Source of the DNA: Longimicrobium terrae
GTDB taxonomy: Bacteria > Gemmatimonadota > Gemmatimonadetes > Longimicrobiales > Longimicrobiaceae
Length of the DNA: 64,000 nt
Reading direction: 5' to 3'
Assembly: GCF_014202995.1 (NCBI RefSeq)
Contig: NZ_JACHIA010000005.1
Location: forward strand, 62,001-126,000
Both the position numbers and the translations under genes were made by a program. Shown here piece by piece: positions 52,827 through 61,165 of the stretch. The notes beneath the pieces are model-generated. The model was not told where the DNA came from and did no database searches. It was given only the letters and a program-made list of their open reading frames with translations. Numbering within the stretch: position 1 is the first letter of the stretch; each line of letters begins with the position of its first letter.

Positions 52827-53189
52827 TCACCGCGGTGGCGGGCGAAGTGTGATGTGGACCTCGTTCTCCGGCCGGTCCGCGCCTTTCCTGCGCAGCTCGA
52901 TGGAATCGATCCGGGATGCGTCGATCATCCGGAATACGTCACCGGTCACGCGCTGGCCGTTCACGATGAAGACGATCGGCTCGTTGGCGGGGATGCCCGG
53001 GCCATTCCCGCCGTCCAGACGAATCACAACCGGTTTCCCGGCCGGGGCGGGGCTCAGTTCCGGCGCCGTGACGCCATCCCCCGCGCACGCGGCCAGCATC
53101 AAGGCGGAGGCGGCGAGCCAGCACGGGCGACGGAACGGCGGGTTCCGATCTGCTGAAATGCCGCGATCAATCCCACGAATCAGGCGCAT
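52827..53189 (-). CDS. small lipoprotein with plug-like C-terminal segment
   Basis: 120 residues from the Met at 53189 (a longer upstream start exists). A basic N-terminus and hydrophobic segment end in a lipobox-like LAACAGDG. The C-terminus (VFRMIDASRIDSIELRRKGADRPENEVHITLRP) resembles the DIESIEVLKG-type strand of TonB plug domains. Possibly a surface-exposed or periplasmic accessory lipoprotein. Not recognised as a known family. Confidence 0.55.
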   Translation of the reverse strand: MRLIRGIDRGISADRNPPFRRPCWLAASALMLAACAGDGVTAPELSPAPAGKPVVIRLDGGNGPGIPANEPIVFIVNGQRVTGDVFRMIDASRIDSIELRRKGADRPENEVHITLRPPPR

Positions 53190-53289
53190 GCGGACCTCGT
53201 GTTCCCGGGGCGGATGAACTGCACCAGCGACAAACGTCGTGAGCGGGGCGTTTCGGACAGAGCGGACGCGCCGCATCTTCCATTCCGTG

Positions 53290-54126
53290 CTACACGCCGG
53301 CCGGAATGCGGAACGGTTCCGGCTGGCGTCCGTCCACGTCCGTGAAGCCGTACTCGCGCGCCAGATCGCCGGCGGTCAGCAGCTGCCCGGACCAGCGCAG
53401 CACATCCGTATCCGCCACGAGCGCGGCGACGGCGCGGCCCAGGTACGCGGGCGACTCGGTGGCGTCCAGGTTGAACGGTGCCGCATCATGAGCCGCCATC
53501 ACGCGCTCGGTGCGCATCCACCCGGGGGCGAGCGCGACCGCGGCCACGCCGTGCGGCCGAAGCTCCCACGCCATGCCGTACGCCATCCGCGCCAGCGCGC
53601 TCTTGGCCACGTCGTAGTACAGGTGCCGCAGGTACTCGCCGTGCGCCCAGGCGATGGTGTTCACGATCAGCCCGCGGCCGCGTTCCACCAGCAGGGGCGC
53701 GGCGTGGCGGCTGGAATCGAACGCGGCGCGCACCCCGGCGACGAACATGCCGTCCCACGACGATGGAAGCGTCCAGAACGGCTCCATCGGCAGCCCCGAC
53801 GCGGCGCCCTCGTATCCGCCCCACGCGTTGTTCACCAGCAGGTCCAGCCCGCCCTGTTCCCGCCGGACGCGCGCGAACAGCGCCTGGATGTCCGCCTCCA
53901 CCGTGTGGTCGCAGCGCACACCGATCCCGACACCGCCCGCTTGAGAAACCGCCTCCGCCGCGTCCTCCACCGAACCCGGCATGCCATCCGGTGCCCGTCC
54001 GCCGCGCGTGGTGCGTCCGGTGACGTACACCGTCGCGCCCTGCTCCCCCAGCACCCGCGCGATCGCCAGCCCCGCGCCGCGCGTGGCGCCCGTAACGACG
54101 GCGACCTTTCCCCCCAGCGTTCCCAT
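53290..54126 (-). CDS. short-chain dehydrogenase/reductase (DHRS1-like)
   Basis: 278 residues from the Met at 54126. Cofactor motif KVAVVTGATRGAGLA (TGxxxGxG), LVNNAWGG (NNAG-like) and active-site YDVAK (YxxxK) near residue 165. The Ser normally about 13 residues before the Tyr is not present (NTIAWAHGEY), as in the DHRS1-type subgroup, so catalysis may differ. It is divergent from a TetR-family gene with a palindrome between, which suggests local repression. Confidence 0.85.
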   Translation of the reverse strand: MGTLGGKVAVVTGATRGAGLAIARVLGEQGATVYVTGRTTRGGRAPDGMPGSVEDAAEAVSQAGGVGIGVRCDHTVEADIQALFARVRREQGGLDLLVNNAWGGYEGAASGLPMEPFWTLPSSWDGMFVAGVRAAFDSSRHAAPLLVERGRGLIVNTIAWAHGEYLRHLYYDVAKSALARMAYGMAWELRPHGVAAVALAPGWMRTERVMAAHDAAPFNLDATESPAYLGRAVAALVADTDVLRWSGQLLTAGDLAREYGFTDVDGRQPEPFRIPAGV

Positions 54127-54171
54127 CCGTATCCTCACTGCGTGACGTACGACGTTCCGGCGAGCAGAATA

Positions 54172-54185
54172 AATGAACACTCATT
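54172..54185. promoter_or_regulatory. TetR-type operator palindrome
   Basis: AATGAACACTCATT is a palindrome (AATGA...TCATT) in the 74-base gap between the divergent SDR and TetR genes, 15 bases before the TetR start. On the minus strand a TTGACA lies at 54199-54194, so the palindrome would sit in the SDR promoter spacer. This is the usual layout of an autoregulated TetR/SDR pair. Confidence 0.65.
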
Positions 54186-54200
54186 CAGAAACTGTCAAGC

Positions 54201-54797
54201 ATGGCACGTCCACGCAGCGCATCCACTGAGCAGATCGTCGCCGCCGCCATCCGGGTGATCGGCCGCGTGGGCCCGTCACGCCTGACGCTGGCGGAGGTCG
54301 GTGACGAGGCGGGGCTGTCCGCGGCGGCGCTGGTGCAGCGGTTCGGCGGCCGGCGCGAGCTGCTGCTGGCCGTGGCGCGGCACGGCGCCGGCTCCGTCCC
54401 CGAGCTGTTTGACCGGGCACGCGAACGCTTTCCGGCCTCGCCGCTGAACGCGCTGCTGGATGCGCTGGCGGAGGGCGCCGGCGCGGTGCAGACGCCGGAG
54501 GAGATCTCCAACCACCTGGCGTTTCTGCAGATGGACCTGACGGACCCCGAGTTCCATGCGCTCGCCCTGCAGCACGCGCGGGCGATGCTGGTGGAAATCT
54601 CGGCGCTGATCGAGGAGGCGATGGCGGCCGGCGAACTGGGAGACTGCGACCCGGACGGGGTGGGGCGGACGGTGCAGAACAGCTACAACGGGGCGCTCGT
54701 CACCTGGGCGATCTACCGCGAGGGGACACTGGCGGAGTGGATGCGCGGCGAGGTGGAGGCGGTGCTGGAGGGGTACGGCCCGGCCCCCGCGCGCTGA
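54201..54797 (+). CDS. TetR-family transcriptional regulator
   Basis: 198 residues. N-terminal HTH (STEQIVAAAIRVIGRVGPSRLTLAEVGDEAGLSAAALVQRFGGRRELLLAV) is typical of TetR (LSAAALVQRFGGRREL). The C-terminal helical ligand domain (about 65-190) has no recognisable ligand signature. Divergent from an SDR gene with a palindromic operator between; it likely represses both. Confidence 0.92.
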   Translation: MARPRSASTEQIVAAAIRVIGRVGPSRLTLAEVGDEAGLSAAALVQRFGGRRELLLAVARHGAGSVPELFDRARERFPASPLNALLDALAEGAGAVQTPEEISNHLAFLQMDLTDPEFHALALQHARAMLVEISALIEEAMAAGELGDCDPDGVGRTVQNSYNGALVTWAIYREGTLAEWMRGEVEAVLEGYGPAPAR

Positions 54798-54829
54798 TCG
54801 TTTTCCGTCATCGGCGGAACGAGGCGGTG

Positions 54830-54860
54830 CCGCCGCTCCCCATCCGGACGGGAGCGGCGG
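54830..54860. terminator. hairpin between tetR and bioD
   Basis: CCGCCGCTCCC / GGGAGCGGCGG stem with a 9-base loop between two convergent genes. No clear T-tract on either strand, so termination is uncertain. Confidence 0.4.
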
Positions 54861-54882
54861 ACGGGGGCGGGCCAGCGGGATG

Positions 54883-55584
54883 CTACTGCCGTTCCCGCGA
54901 GGCGATCAGCGTTGCGAAGCCGTTTTCTTCCGCGATCTCCACTGCGTACCCGATCGGGCGGTCCTTGCGGATCCAGGGGAAGGGAAGCACCGGCACCGGG
55001 TCCAGCAGCTCCTCAAGCGCCTCCAGGTTGGTGCTGATGGCGATGCCGCGCGGGTCCGGCCCCATGGCGTTCAGCACCACGCCGCGCACCCGCAGCCCGG
55101 CGTCGTGCGCGGCGCGGACGGTGAGCAGCGTGTGGTTGAGCGCGCCCAGGCGGTTGCCGGCCACCACCACCAGGTCCAGCCCCCATCCCACGAACAGCCC
55201 GTCCCACGCCAGGTCGCGCGTGACGGGAACCAGAAGGCCGCCCGCGCCCTCCACCAGGATGGCATCGCGGTCCTTGCAGAGCGCCTCGTACGCCGTTTCC
55301 AGCGCGCCCAGGTCCAGCAGCCCGCCGCTGCGCGACGACGCCACCCAGGGCGCCAGCGGTTCCGTCATCAGGATGGGGCGCACCGTCTCCAGCGGGTCGT
55401 TCTCCCCCGCGGCGTCGCGCAGAAGGACGGCGTCGCTGGCCGGATCGTCGGCTTTCACGCCCGTTTCGATAGGCTTCATGGCCGCCACGCGCAGGCCGCG
55501 GTTGCGCATCATCGCCAGCAGCACGGTGCCGATGAGTGTCTTGCCGACGTCCGTGTCCGTTCCCGTGATTCCCAGCCGGATCAT
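54883..55584 (-). CDS. bioD: dethiobiotin synthetase
   Basis: 233 residues from the Met at 55584; the longer upstream frame has non-coding composition. P-loop GITGTDTDVGKTLIG, MKPIETGVK, the active-site EGAGGLLVPVTRD, and the ending NGFATLIASRERQ. The enzyme carboxylates 7,8-diaminopelargonate to dethiobiotin. No other biotin genes are in the window, so the pathway is split across the genome. Convergent with tetR and divergent from the histidine kinase. Confidence 0.92.
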   Translation of the reverse strand: MIRLGITGTDTDVGKTLIGTVLLAMMRNRGLRVAAMKPIETGVKADDPASDAVLLRDAAGENDPLETVRPILMTEPLAPWVASSRSGGLLDLGALETAYEALCKDRDAILVEGAGGLLVPVTRDLAWDGLFVGWGLDLVVVAGNRLGALNHTLLTVRAAHDAGLRVRGVVLNAMGPDPRGIAISTNLEALEELLDPVPVLPFPWIRKDRPIGYAVEIAEENGFATLIASRERQ

Positions 55585-55793
55585 TCTTGTTCCTGGTGCG
55601 GGGGCGCCTCGCGCGTTCGCCAGCCGGCGACATCCGCCGGAGCCCGGGCGCGTGCGGCGGGCCAGCCCGCAAGGTGCGTGCGCCGCGCCGCGCGCGAAAG
55701 GGTTCCGTCGCGGCACGGCACTTCCGTCAGGCCCCTCCAACATCGCCCTGCGTGCCCGCGCCGGCCGACCGCGAAAACGATCCTACGCCGCCC

Positions 55794-57335
55794 ATGCCGC
55801 ACCGCCTTCGAACGCACGCCACCGCATCGCCCGCCCTGCCCGGGCGCGACGAGCTGTATCGCCTGCTGGTGGAAAACGTTACCGACTACGCCATCCTGCT
55901 GCTGAGCACGGAGGGGCGCGTGGTGACGTGGAACGAAGGCGCCGAGCGCATGTTCGGCTACGACGAGGCCGACGCGCTGGGCCGCGAGTTCGCCCTCTTC
56001 TTTCCCCAGGAGGAAGCGGAATCCGGAACGCCGGACCGCGACCTGGCCACGGCGGCGCGCGACGGCCGCTGCGAAACGGTGGCGTGGCGGGTGCGCAAGG
56101 ACGGGTCGCGGCTGTGGGCCAGCGTGGTGCTCACCGCCATCCACGACGCGTCGGGGCGGCTGATCGGCTTCGGGCAGATCACCCGCGACCTCACCGAGCG
56201 CAAGGAAGTGGCGGAGCGGTATGAGGAAAGCCGCCAGCGCTACCGCTCGCTCTTTGAGAACAACCCCGACGCGGTGTGCTCGTTCGACCCGGACGGAACG
56301 CTGCGCACGGCCAACCCCGCCGCGGAGTCGCTGACCGGCCACCATGCCGACGATCTGCGCGCGCGCGAGTTCTGGACGCTCTTTGTCCCCGCGGACCGCG
56401 AGCAGATGCGCACCCTGTTCGCCGAGGCGCTGGCGGGGCAGCCGCAGGTGGCGCAGTCCGCCCTGGTGCACCGCTCCGGGCGGCGGGTGGAGCTCCGGCT
56501 CACGCTGGTTCCCATCCTGGTGGCGGGCGCCATCATCGGTGTGTACTGCATCGCCGAAGATGTCACCGAGCGGCTGCGCGCCGACGCCGAGCGCGAATCG
56601 CTGCTGCTGCGCGAACGCGTCGCCCGTGCGGAGGCCGAGGCCGCCAACGCCGCCAAGACGGACTTTCTGGCCGTGGTGAGCCACGAACTCAAGACGCCGC
56701 TGCACGCCATCACCGGGTTCGCCGACCTGCTGCACGACGGCGAACTGGGCGCGCTGACCGATCCGCAGCGCCGGCCGGTGGACCGCATTCGCACCAACGG
56801 CCGCCAGCTGCTGCGGATGATTGAAGACGTGCTGGGCTACGCGCGGCTGGACTCCGGCGAGGAGCGCGTGCGGCTGGAGCGGGTGCCGCTGGACCGCGTG
56901 CTTTCCGAGCTGGTGGACGAGGCGCAGAAGAGCGCCACCGCCAAGGGGCTGGCGCTGTCCATGGAGGTGCGTGACGAGATCTGCCTGGCGGAAACCGATC
57001 CGGGGCGCGTGCGCGACCTGATCCGCGCGCTGCTGAGCAACGCGGTGAAGTTCACCGAATCCGGCGAGGTGCGGGTGACGCTGTGGCGCGAGCCGTCGTG
57101 GGTGGCGGTGGAGGTGGAGGATACGGGGATCGGGATCGACCCGGAGCAGATGCCGCGCGTGTGGGACCCGTTCTGGCAGGCGGAGCACCCGCTGATCCGC
57201 AAGGTGGGTGGCACCGGGCTGGGACTGAGCATTGCGCGGCGGCTGGCCAGCCTGCTGGGAGGCGACATCGCCGTGGTGAGCACACCGGGCGCCGGGTCCA
57301 CCTTTACCGTGCGCCTCCCGCTCGCCCACGGGTGA
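55794..57335 (+). CDS. PAS-domain sensor histidine kinase (soluble)
   Basis: 513 residues. Two PAS domains (about 20-140 with ENVTDYAILLLSTEGRVVTWNEGAERMFG, and about 145-265 with NPAAESLTGHHADDLRAREF). A short helical linker precedes the HisKA domain, with the phospho-acceptor His in FLAVVSHELKTPLHAITGF. The ATPase domain has N box RALLSNAVKFTESG, G1 VEDTGIGID and G2 GGTGLGLSIARRLASLLGG. No transmembrane segment or receiver domain is seen; the signal and partner response regulator are unknown. Confidence 0.92.
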   Translation: MPHRLRTHATASPALPGRDELYRLLVENVTDYAILLLSTEGRVVTWNEGAERMFGYDEADALGREFALFFPQEEAESGTPDRDLATAARDGRCETVAWRVRKDGSRLWASVVLTAIHDASGRLIGFGQITRDLTERKEVAERYEESRQRYRSLFENNPDAVCSFDPDGTLRTANPAAESLTGHHADDLRAREFWTLFVPADREQMRTLFAEALAGQPQVAQSALVHRSGRRVELRLTLVPILVAGAIIGVYCIAEDVTERLRADAERESLLLRERVARAEAEAANAAKTDFLAVVSHELKTPLHAITGFADLLHDGELGALTDPQRRPVDRIRTNGRQLLRMIEDVLGYARLDSGEERVRLERVPLDRVLSELVDEAQKSATAKGLALSMEVRDEICLAETDPGRVRDLIRALLSNAVKFTESGEVRVTLWREPSWVAVEVEDTGIGIDPEQMPRVWDPFWQAEHPLIRKVGGTGLGLSIARRLASLLGGDIAVVSTPGAGSTFTVRLPLAHG

Positions 57336-57378
57336 CGGGAAGAGCGCGATCCAGCATCCACCACGGACGGCTCCAGAG

Positions 57379-57729
57379 ATGCCCATCCGCGATGAAAAAG
57401 TGTTTTCGGACGAGGAGTGGATCGCGGCGTTCTCGCTGATCCTGCCGCCGGACCGGGCGCGCGAGGAAGGCCTCGGCTTCAACCCCATGCCCGATCTGAC
57501 GGGATTCGAGACGGCTACCGGCGCCGAACTCGCCGCCGCCCCGGCCTGCGGCCCGCGCAGCTACAGCGGAGATCTGCTCGACCTCCTTTCGCTGGTTTCG
57601 GACAGCTGCGCCGAGCGCGCCTGGCGTCTGATGAAGATCTCGCCCGAAGAGGGCGCCGTACGCAGGGACGCCATCAGGCTCCGCGTTGAGGAACTCGATC
57701 GGTATCGCCAGGAGCACGGTCCCGACTGA
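57379..57729 (+). CDS. hypothetical protein
   Basis: 116 residues. Acidic and helical (DEEWIAAFSLILPPDRAREE, DLLDLLSLVSDSCAERAWRL, RDAIRLRVEELDRYRQEHG), with no recognised motif. It starts 43 bases after the histidine kinase and may be cotranscribed with it, perhaps as an accessory protein. High third-position GC supports coding. Confidence 0.6.
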   Translation: MPIRDEKVFSDEEWIAAFSLILPPDRAREEGLGFNPMPDLTGFETATGAELAAAPACGPRSYSGDLLDLLSLVSDSCAERAWRLMKISPEEGAVRRDAIRLRVEELDRYRQEHGPD

Positions 57730-57756
57730 GTCCGCGGTTGAGGCGCGTTCGGAGAG

Positions 57757-58004
57757 GCCCCCTCCCCCCAGCCCCCTCCACCCGCTCCGCGGGAGAGGGG
57801 GAGCTTGTTCGGTGCGGAGGAGGGTTGGGCTCGCGTCCCACGCCTCGCAGGCCCCTCCCCGGCCCTCCCCGTGCAAACAGACGCACGGAGAGGGAGAACT
57901 CACACGCGATCCCATGCGCCCCGTGCAGTTGAAGCCCCGAACCGGACGCGCCAGCGGCCGGTGTCGGGGCTTTGCGTAGTTTGAGCGGCGGATTCATCCG
58001 CTCA
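57757..58004 (-). repeat. composite hairpin repeat family A, copy 8 (inverted)
   Basis: CCCCTCCCCCCAGCCCCCTCC, CTCCCCGTGCAAACAGACGCACGGAGAGGG, GTGCAGTTGAAGCCCCGAAC, GTGTCGGGGCTTTGCG and TTTGAGCGGCGGATTCATCCGCTC. It contains the same GTGCGTCTGTTTGCACGG module as copy 6. The region 57730-58229 otherwise contains no gene. Confidence 0.85.
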
Positions 58005-58090
58005 GGATCGTCAGGCGCCGAGACAAACTCGTTGGCGCGCGCTCCGATCCGGCGCTCATCACTGTCCGCCAATCCACCGCCCATCCACTC

Positions 58091-58198
58091 TCATCGAACC
58101 GCGCTCATCACCAACCTCGAACGCACGCCCATCACTTTCCTCGAACGGGCTCATCGCCGTCCTGGAACCGCGCCCGGCGCCGTCCTCAAAACGGCGCG
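58091..58198. repeat. degenerate 22-26-bp tandem repeat
   Basis: Four to five units modelled on CTCGAACGNNCGCCCATCACCGTC (TCATCGAACCGCGCTCATCACCAACC, TCGAACGCACGCCCATCACTTTCC, TCGAACGGGCTCATCGCCGTCC, TGGAACCGCGCCCGGCGCCGTCC, TCAAAACGGCGCG). A TTGACA hexamer follows at 58202-58207. Function unknown; it lies directly upstream of an operon-like gene group. Confidence 0.55.
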
Positions 58199-58229
58199 CG
58201 CTTGACACCGGCTCCGGCGCGGCGCAGCA

Positions 58230-59000
58230 TTGCCCTGCCGCCGCGCACACCGGCGGCCATGCCCGGACCGGAATCCGGAACCGCCCACCCCGCACCCCCG
58301 GAAGCCACTGACCTCCATCACCGCGAACCCCGCCGCGCGGCCCCGCGCCGCGCTGCTGCTGGGCGCCACCGGGCTGGTGGGCGGCCACGTGCTCGATCTG
58401 CTGCTGGCCAGCCCCGCGTACGGCCGCGTCACCGTCGTGGGGCGGCGCGCGCTGGACCGCGAGCACCCGCGCCTGGTGCAGCACGTGACCGACATGGACC
58501 GCATGGCCGACCATCCCGAGTGGTTCGCGGTGGACGACGTGTTCTGCTGCCTGGGCACCACCATCGCCGCCGCCGGATCGCAGGAGGCGTTTCGCCGCGT
58601 GGACCACGACTACGTGGTGCAGGCCGCGGAACTGGCGGCGCGCGGCGGCGCGGTGCGCTATCTTCTGGTCAGCTCGTCCGGGGCGAACGCCCGGTCGCGC
58701 ATCTTCTACAGCCGCACCAAGGGCGAGGCGGAGGACGGCGTGCGCGCCACCACCATCCCCGGCGTGACGCTGCTGCGCCCGTCGCTGCTGATGGGCGAGC
58801 GCGAGGAGCACCGCGCGGGCGAGGCGCTGGCGCAAAAGGTGGCGCCCGTCCTCAATCGGGTGCTGGTGGGGCCGCTGCGCCGGTACCGGGGCGTGGATGC
58901 GCACGTGGTGGCGCAGGCGATGGTGCGCCTGGCGCAGGACGAGCCGCGCGGCGTGCGGGTGGTGGAATCCGAGCAGATCCAGGAACTGGGCGCCGCATAG
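58230..59000 (+). CDS. NAD(P)-binding oxidoreductase (YbjT/HTATIP2-like)
   Basis: Rossmann motif ALLLGATGLVGGHVLDLLL, then VVGRRAL, VDDVFCCLGTTIAAAGS (CLGTT) and LLVSSSGANARSRIFYSRTKGEAE (SYxxxK-like: YSRTK). The C-terminal segment (GVTLLRPSLLMGEREEHRAGE) is typical. The annotated start (TTG at 58230) is uncertain: a TTGACA at 58202 would place the transcript start near it, so the real start may be the CTG at 58308 or another nearby codon. The substrate is unknown; members act as NAD(P)H-dependent reductases or epimerases. Confidence 0.8.
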   Translation: MPCRRAHRRPCPDRNPEPPTPHPRKPLTSITANPAARPRAALLLGATGLVGGHVLDLLLASPAYGRVTVVGRRALDREHPRLVQHVTDMDRMADHPEWFAVDDVFCCLGTTIAAAGSQEAFRRVDHDYVVQAAELAARGGAVRYLLVSSSGANARSRIFYSRTKGEAEDGVRATTIPGVTLLRPSLLMGEREEHRAGEALAQKVAPVLNRVLVGPLRRYRGVDAHVVAQAMVRLAQDEPRGVRVVESEQIQELGAA

Positions 59001-59204
59001 ATGACGGAACGCGAGGAGCCGCGCGAGCGGGACGAGGCGGCGCAGCACACGCCCGTGGGGGTGATCGACCGCACGCCGCCGGGCGGATGCGGCTTTACGG
59101 GGTGCATGTGGATGGTGATGATCGTCTTCAGCGTGCTGCTGGCCCTGCTCATTTTCGGCCTGCTGACGCGCGTGTGGATCGTGCCGCCCCCGCCGGTGCG
59201 GTAG
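59001..59204 (+). CDS. small membrane protein
   Basis: 67 residues, starting in the base after the preceding stop codon, so the two are translationally coupled. Charged N-terminus (MTEREEPRERDEAAQH), a Pro/Gly/Cys loop (TPPGGCGFTGCMWM) and one transmembrane helix (about 38-58: VMIVFSVLLALLIFGLL). Pro-rich ending (PPPPVR). Not recognised. Confidence 0.65.
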   Translation: MTEREEPRERDEAAQHTPVGVIDRTPPGGCGFTGCMWMVMIVFSVLLALLIFGLLTRVWIVPPPPVR

Positions 59205-59274
59205 GCGCTGTCCACTCCGCTTCGCGCCAGCGCCGCCTCCGGATGGAGATGATGACGAGCGTCCGGACCGTGGC

Positions 59275-61101
59275 GTGAGCGGAATCGCGGGCTTCGTTTC
59301 CGCCGCCGGCGACGCGGATGCGGGGGTGCTGGCGCGGATGGCGGCTGCCCTCGCTTTTCGCGCCCCGGACGGCACCGCGGTCCGTGCCGCCGGACGCGCC
59401 GGGCTGGCCCACGCCGCCCTGCGCACCGGGGACGCGGGCGAGGCGGACGACCGCCAGCCGTTTTCGGTGGATGGACAGCGCTGGATCGTGGCGGATGCGC
59501 GGATCGACGCGCGCGGCGACCTGGTGCGCGCCCTCCGCGCGGGCGGCATCCACACGTCCGCGGACCGTCCCGCGGCGGAGCTGATCCTGCACGCCGTCCA
59601 GCTCTGGGGCGACGGCGCGCCGGAGCACCTGCTGGGCGACTTCGCCTTCGTAGTGTGGGATGTGCCCCGCCAGAGGCTGTTCTGCGCGCGCTCTCCCTTC
59701 GGCTTCAAGCCGTTCTACTACGCCGACGCTCCGGACGCCCTCGTCTTTTCCAACACGCCGGACTGCGTTCGCGTGCATCCGGGGGTGGCGGCGGGGCTGG
59801 ACGAGGAGTGGATCGCGGACTTTCTGGTCCACGGCGAATCGCAATCCGCCACCGCCACCATCCACGCCGCCATCCGCCAGCTCCCCGCCGCGCACACGCT
59901 GGTGGCGGAAAACGGGCGCGTCCGCATCCACCGCTTCTGGTCGCTCCCGGAGCGGAGCGAGCCGCTTCATCTGAAACCCGCGGAGTACGCGGAGCGATTC
60001 CGCGCGCTGCTGCGGGACGCGGTGGCGGACCGGCTGCCGGCGGAGCGCGCCTCCCTGCTGCTGAGCGGCGGGCGCGACTCCACCGCGCTGGCCGCCGTCT
60101 GGCGGGAACTGGCGGATCGGGGTGACACCTCCGCCGAACTGCGGGGATACACCGCCCACCACGCGCGGCTGATGCCGGATCAGGAGCCCGCGTTTTCCGC
60201 CATGGCGGCGCTCGCGCTCGGGATTCCGCACGCGCTGCTGGCCGTGGACGAGTACGGGCCGTTCGACCGGTGGAACGCGGCGGAGTTGTACCGGCCGCAG
60301 CCCGCCGCGTCGCCGCTGCTGGCCATCGAGGCGGACCAGTACGCGCAGGCCGCCGCCCACTCGCGCGTGCTGCTGACGGGACAGGGTGGCGACGCGCTGC
60401 TGCGGGAAAGCACGTCGCGCCTTACGCGGCTCGTCGTTGCGGGACACCCGCTGCGCGCGGCGGCGGAGGCGGCGGCATACGTGCGGTGGAACGGGCGCCT
60501 GCCGCGGCCGGGGATCCGCACCTGGCGCGCGGGCCCGTACCGCCCGGCGGCGGACGCGCCGGCGTGGGTGGACGCGGATTTCGCGCGGCGGGTGAACCTG
60601 CCGGCGCGGCTGGATGCGTGGGCCGCGCAGTTCCACAATCCGCCACCGCACAACCTGCGGCCGGAAGCGGCGGAGCAGCTCTCCGGCGCGCTCTGGCCCG
60701 TGCTGGGTGCGCTGTGGGACCCGGGAAGCACCGGCGTGCTGATCGAGCCGCGCCACCCGCTGTTCGACCTGCGGCTGGTGGCGTTCGTGCTGTCCATTCC
60801 GCCCGCGCAGTGGTACAATGACAAGGGATTGCTGCGCATCGCCATGCGGGACCGGCTTCCCGCGCCGCTGCTGAACCGGCCCAAGACCCCCGTCGCGGAC
60901 GATCCGCTCGCTGTCCGCTTCCGTGCGAGGGGAGACGGATGGCTGCGCGGGCTGCGCGCGGGGCCGAACGTGGCGCCATGGGTGAACCTGGCGCGCGTCC
61001 CGGCGCTCACCGGCGGCACGTCCGCGGAGGCGTCCGGCCGCCTGGACGCGGACCTCCGCCCGCTGGCGCTTTCGCTCTGGCTCACCCGGCCGCGCCGATG
61101 A
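59275..61101 (+). CDS. asparagine synthetase-like lasso peptide cyclase
   Basis: 608 residues from a GTG. The N-terminus is MSGIAGFVSAAGD: the catalytic Cys2 of glutamine-dependent asparagine synthetases is replaced by Ser, so it lacks glutaminase activity. The synthetase domain has the pyrophosphatase loop LLLSGGRDSTALAAVWREL near residue 263 and downstream NDKGLLRIAMRDRLP. This pattern matches lasso peptide macrolactam synthetases (B/C proteins). In its cluster it would activate the precursor's ring-forming acid (Asp) with ATP to close the macrolactam. A bare asparagine synthetase of unknown role remains possible, but the precursor peptide and kinase nearby favour a lasso cyclase. Confidence 0.85.
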   Translation: MSGIAGFVSAAGDADAGVLARMAAALAFRAPDGTAVRAAGRAGLAHAALRTGDAGEADDRQPFSVDGQRWIVADARIDARGDLVRALRAGGIHTSADRPAAELILHAVQLWGDGAPEHLLGDFAFVVWDVPRQRLFCARSPFGFKPFYYADAPDALVFSNTPDCVRVHPGVAAGLDEEWIADFLVHGESQSATATIHAAIRQLPAAHTLVAENGRVRIHRFWSLPERSEPLHLKPAEYAERFRALLRDAVADRLPAERASLLLSGGRDSTALAAVWRELADRGDTSAELRGYTAHHARLMPDQEPAFSAMAALALGIPHALLAVDEYGPFDRWNAAELYRPQPAASPLLAIEADQYAQAAAHSRVLLTGQGGDALLRESTSRLTRLVVAGHPLRAAAEAAAYVRWNGRLPRPGIRTWRAGPYRPAADAPAWVDADFARRVNLPARLDAWAAQFHNPPPHNLRPEAAEQLSGALWPVLGALWDPGSTGVLIEPRHPLFDLRLVAFVLSIPPAQWYNDKGLLRIAMRDRLPAPLLNRPKTPVADDPLAVRFRARGDGWLRGLRAGPNVAPWVNLARVPALTGGTSAEASGRLDADLRPLALSLWLTRPRR

Positions 61102-61165
61102 CCATCCACGCTGATCCACACGGCTCAGTGACACGCGTCCGCCTCCGCCGACACCACCGCCGCCG

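Noticed and set aside
3242-58004. Family A and C repeats as insertion sequences
   Set aside because: No transposase or integrase gene is associated with any copy; described as repeats only.
59275-61101. True glutamine-dependent asparagine synthetase or beta-lactam synthetase
   Set aside because: Cys2 is replaced by Ser, excluding the glutaminase half, and the adjacent kinase and precursor peptide favour a lasso cyclase over a beta-lactam synthetase.
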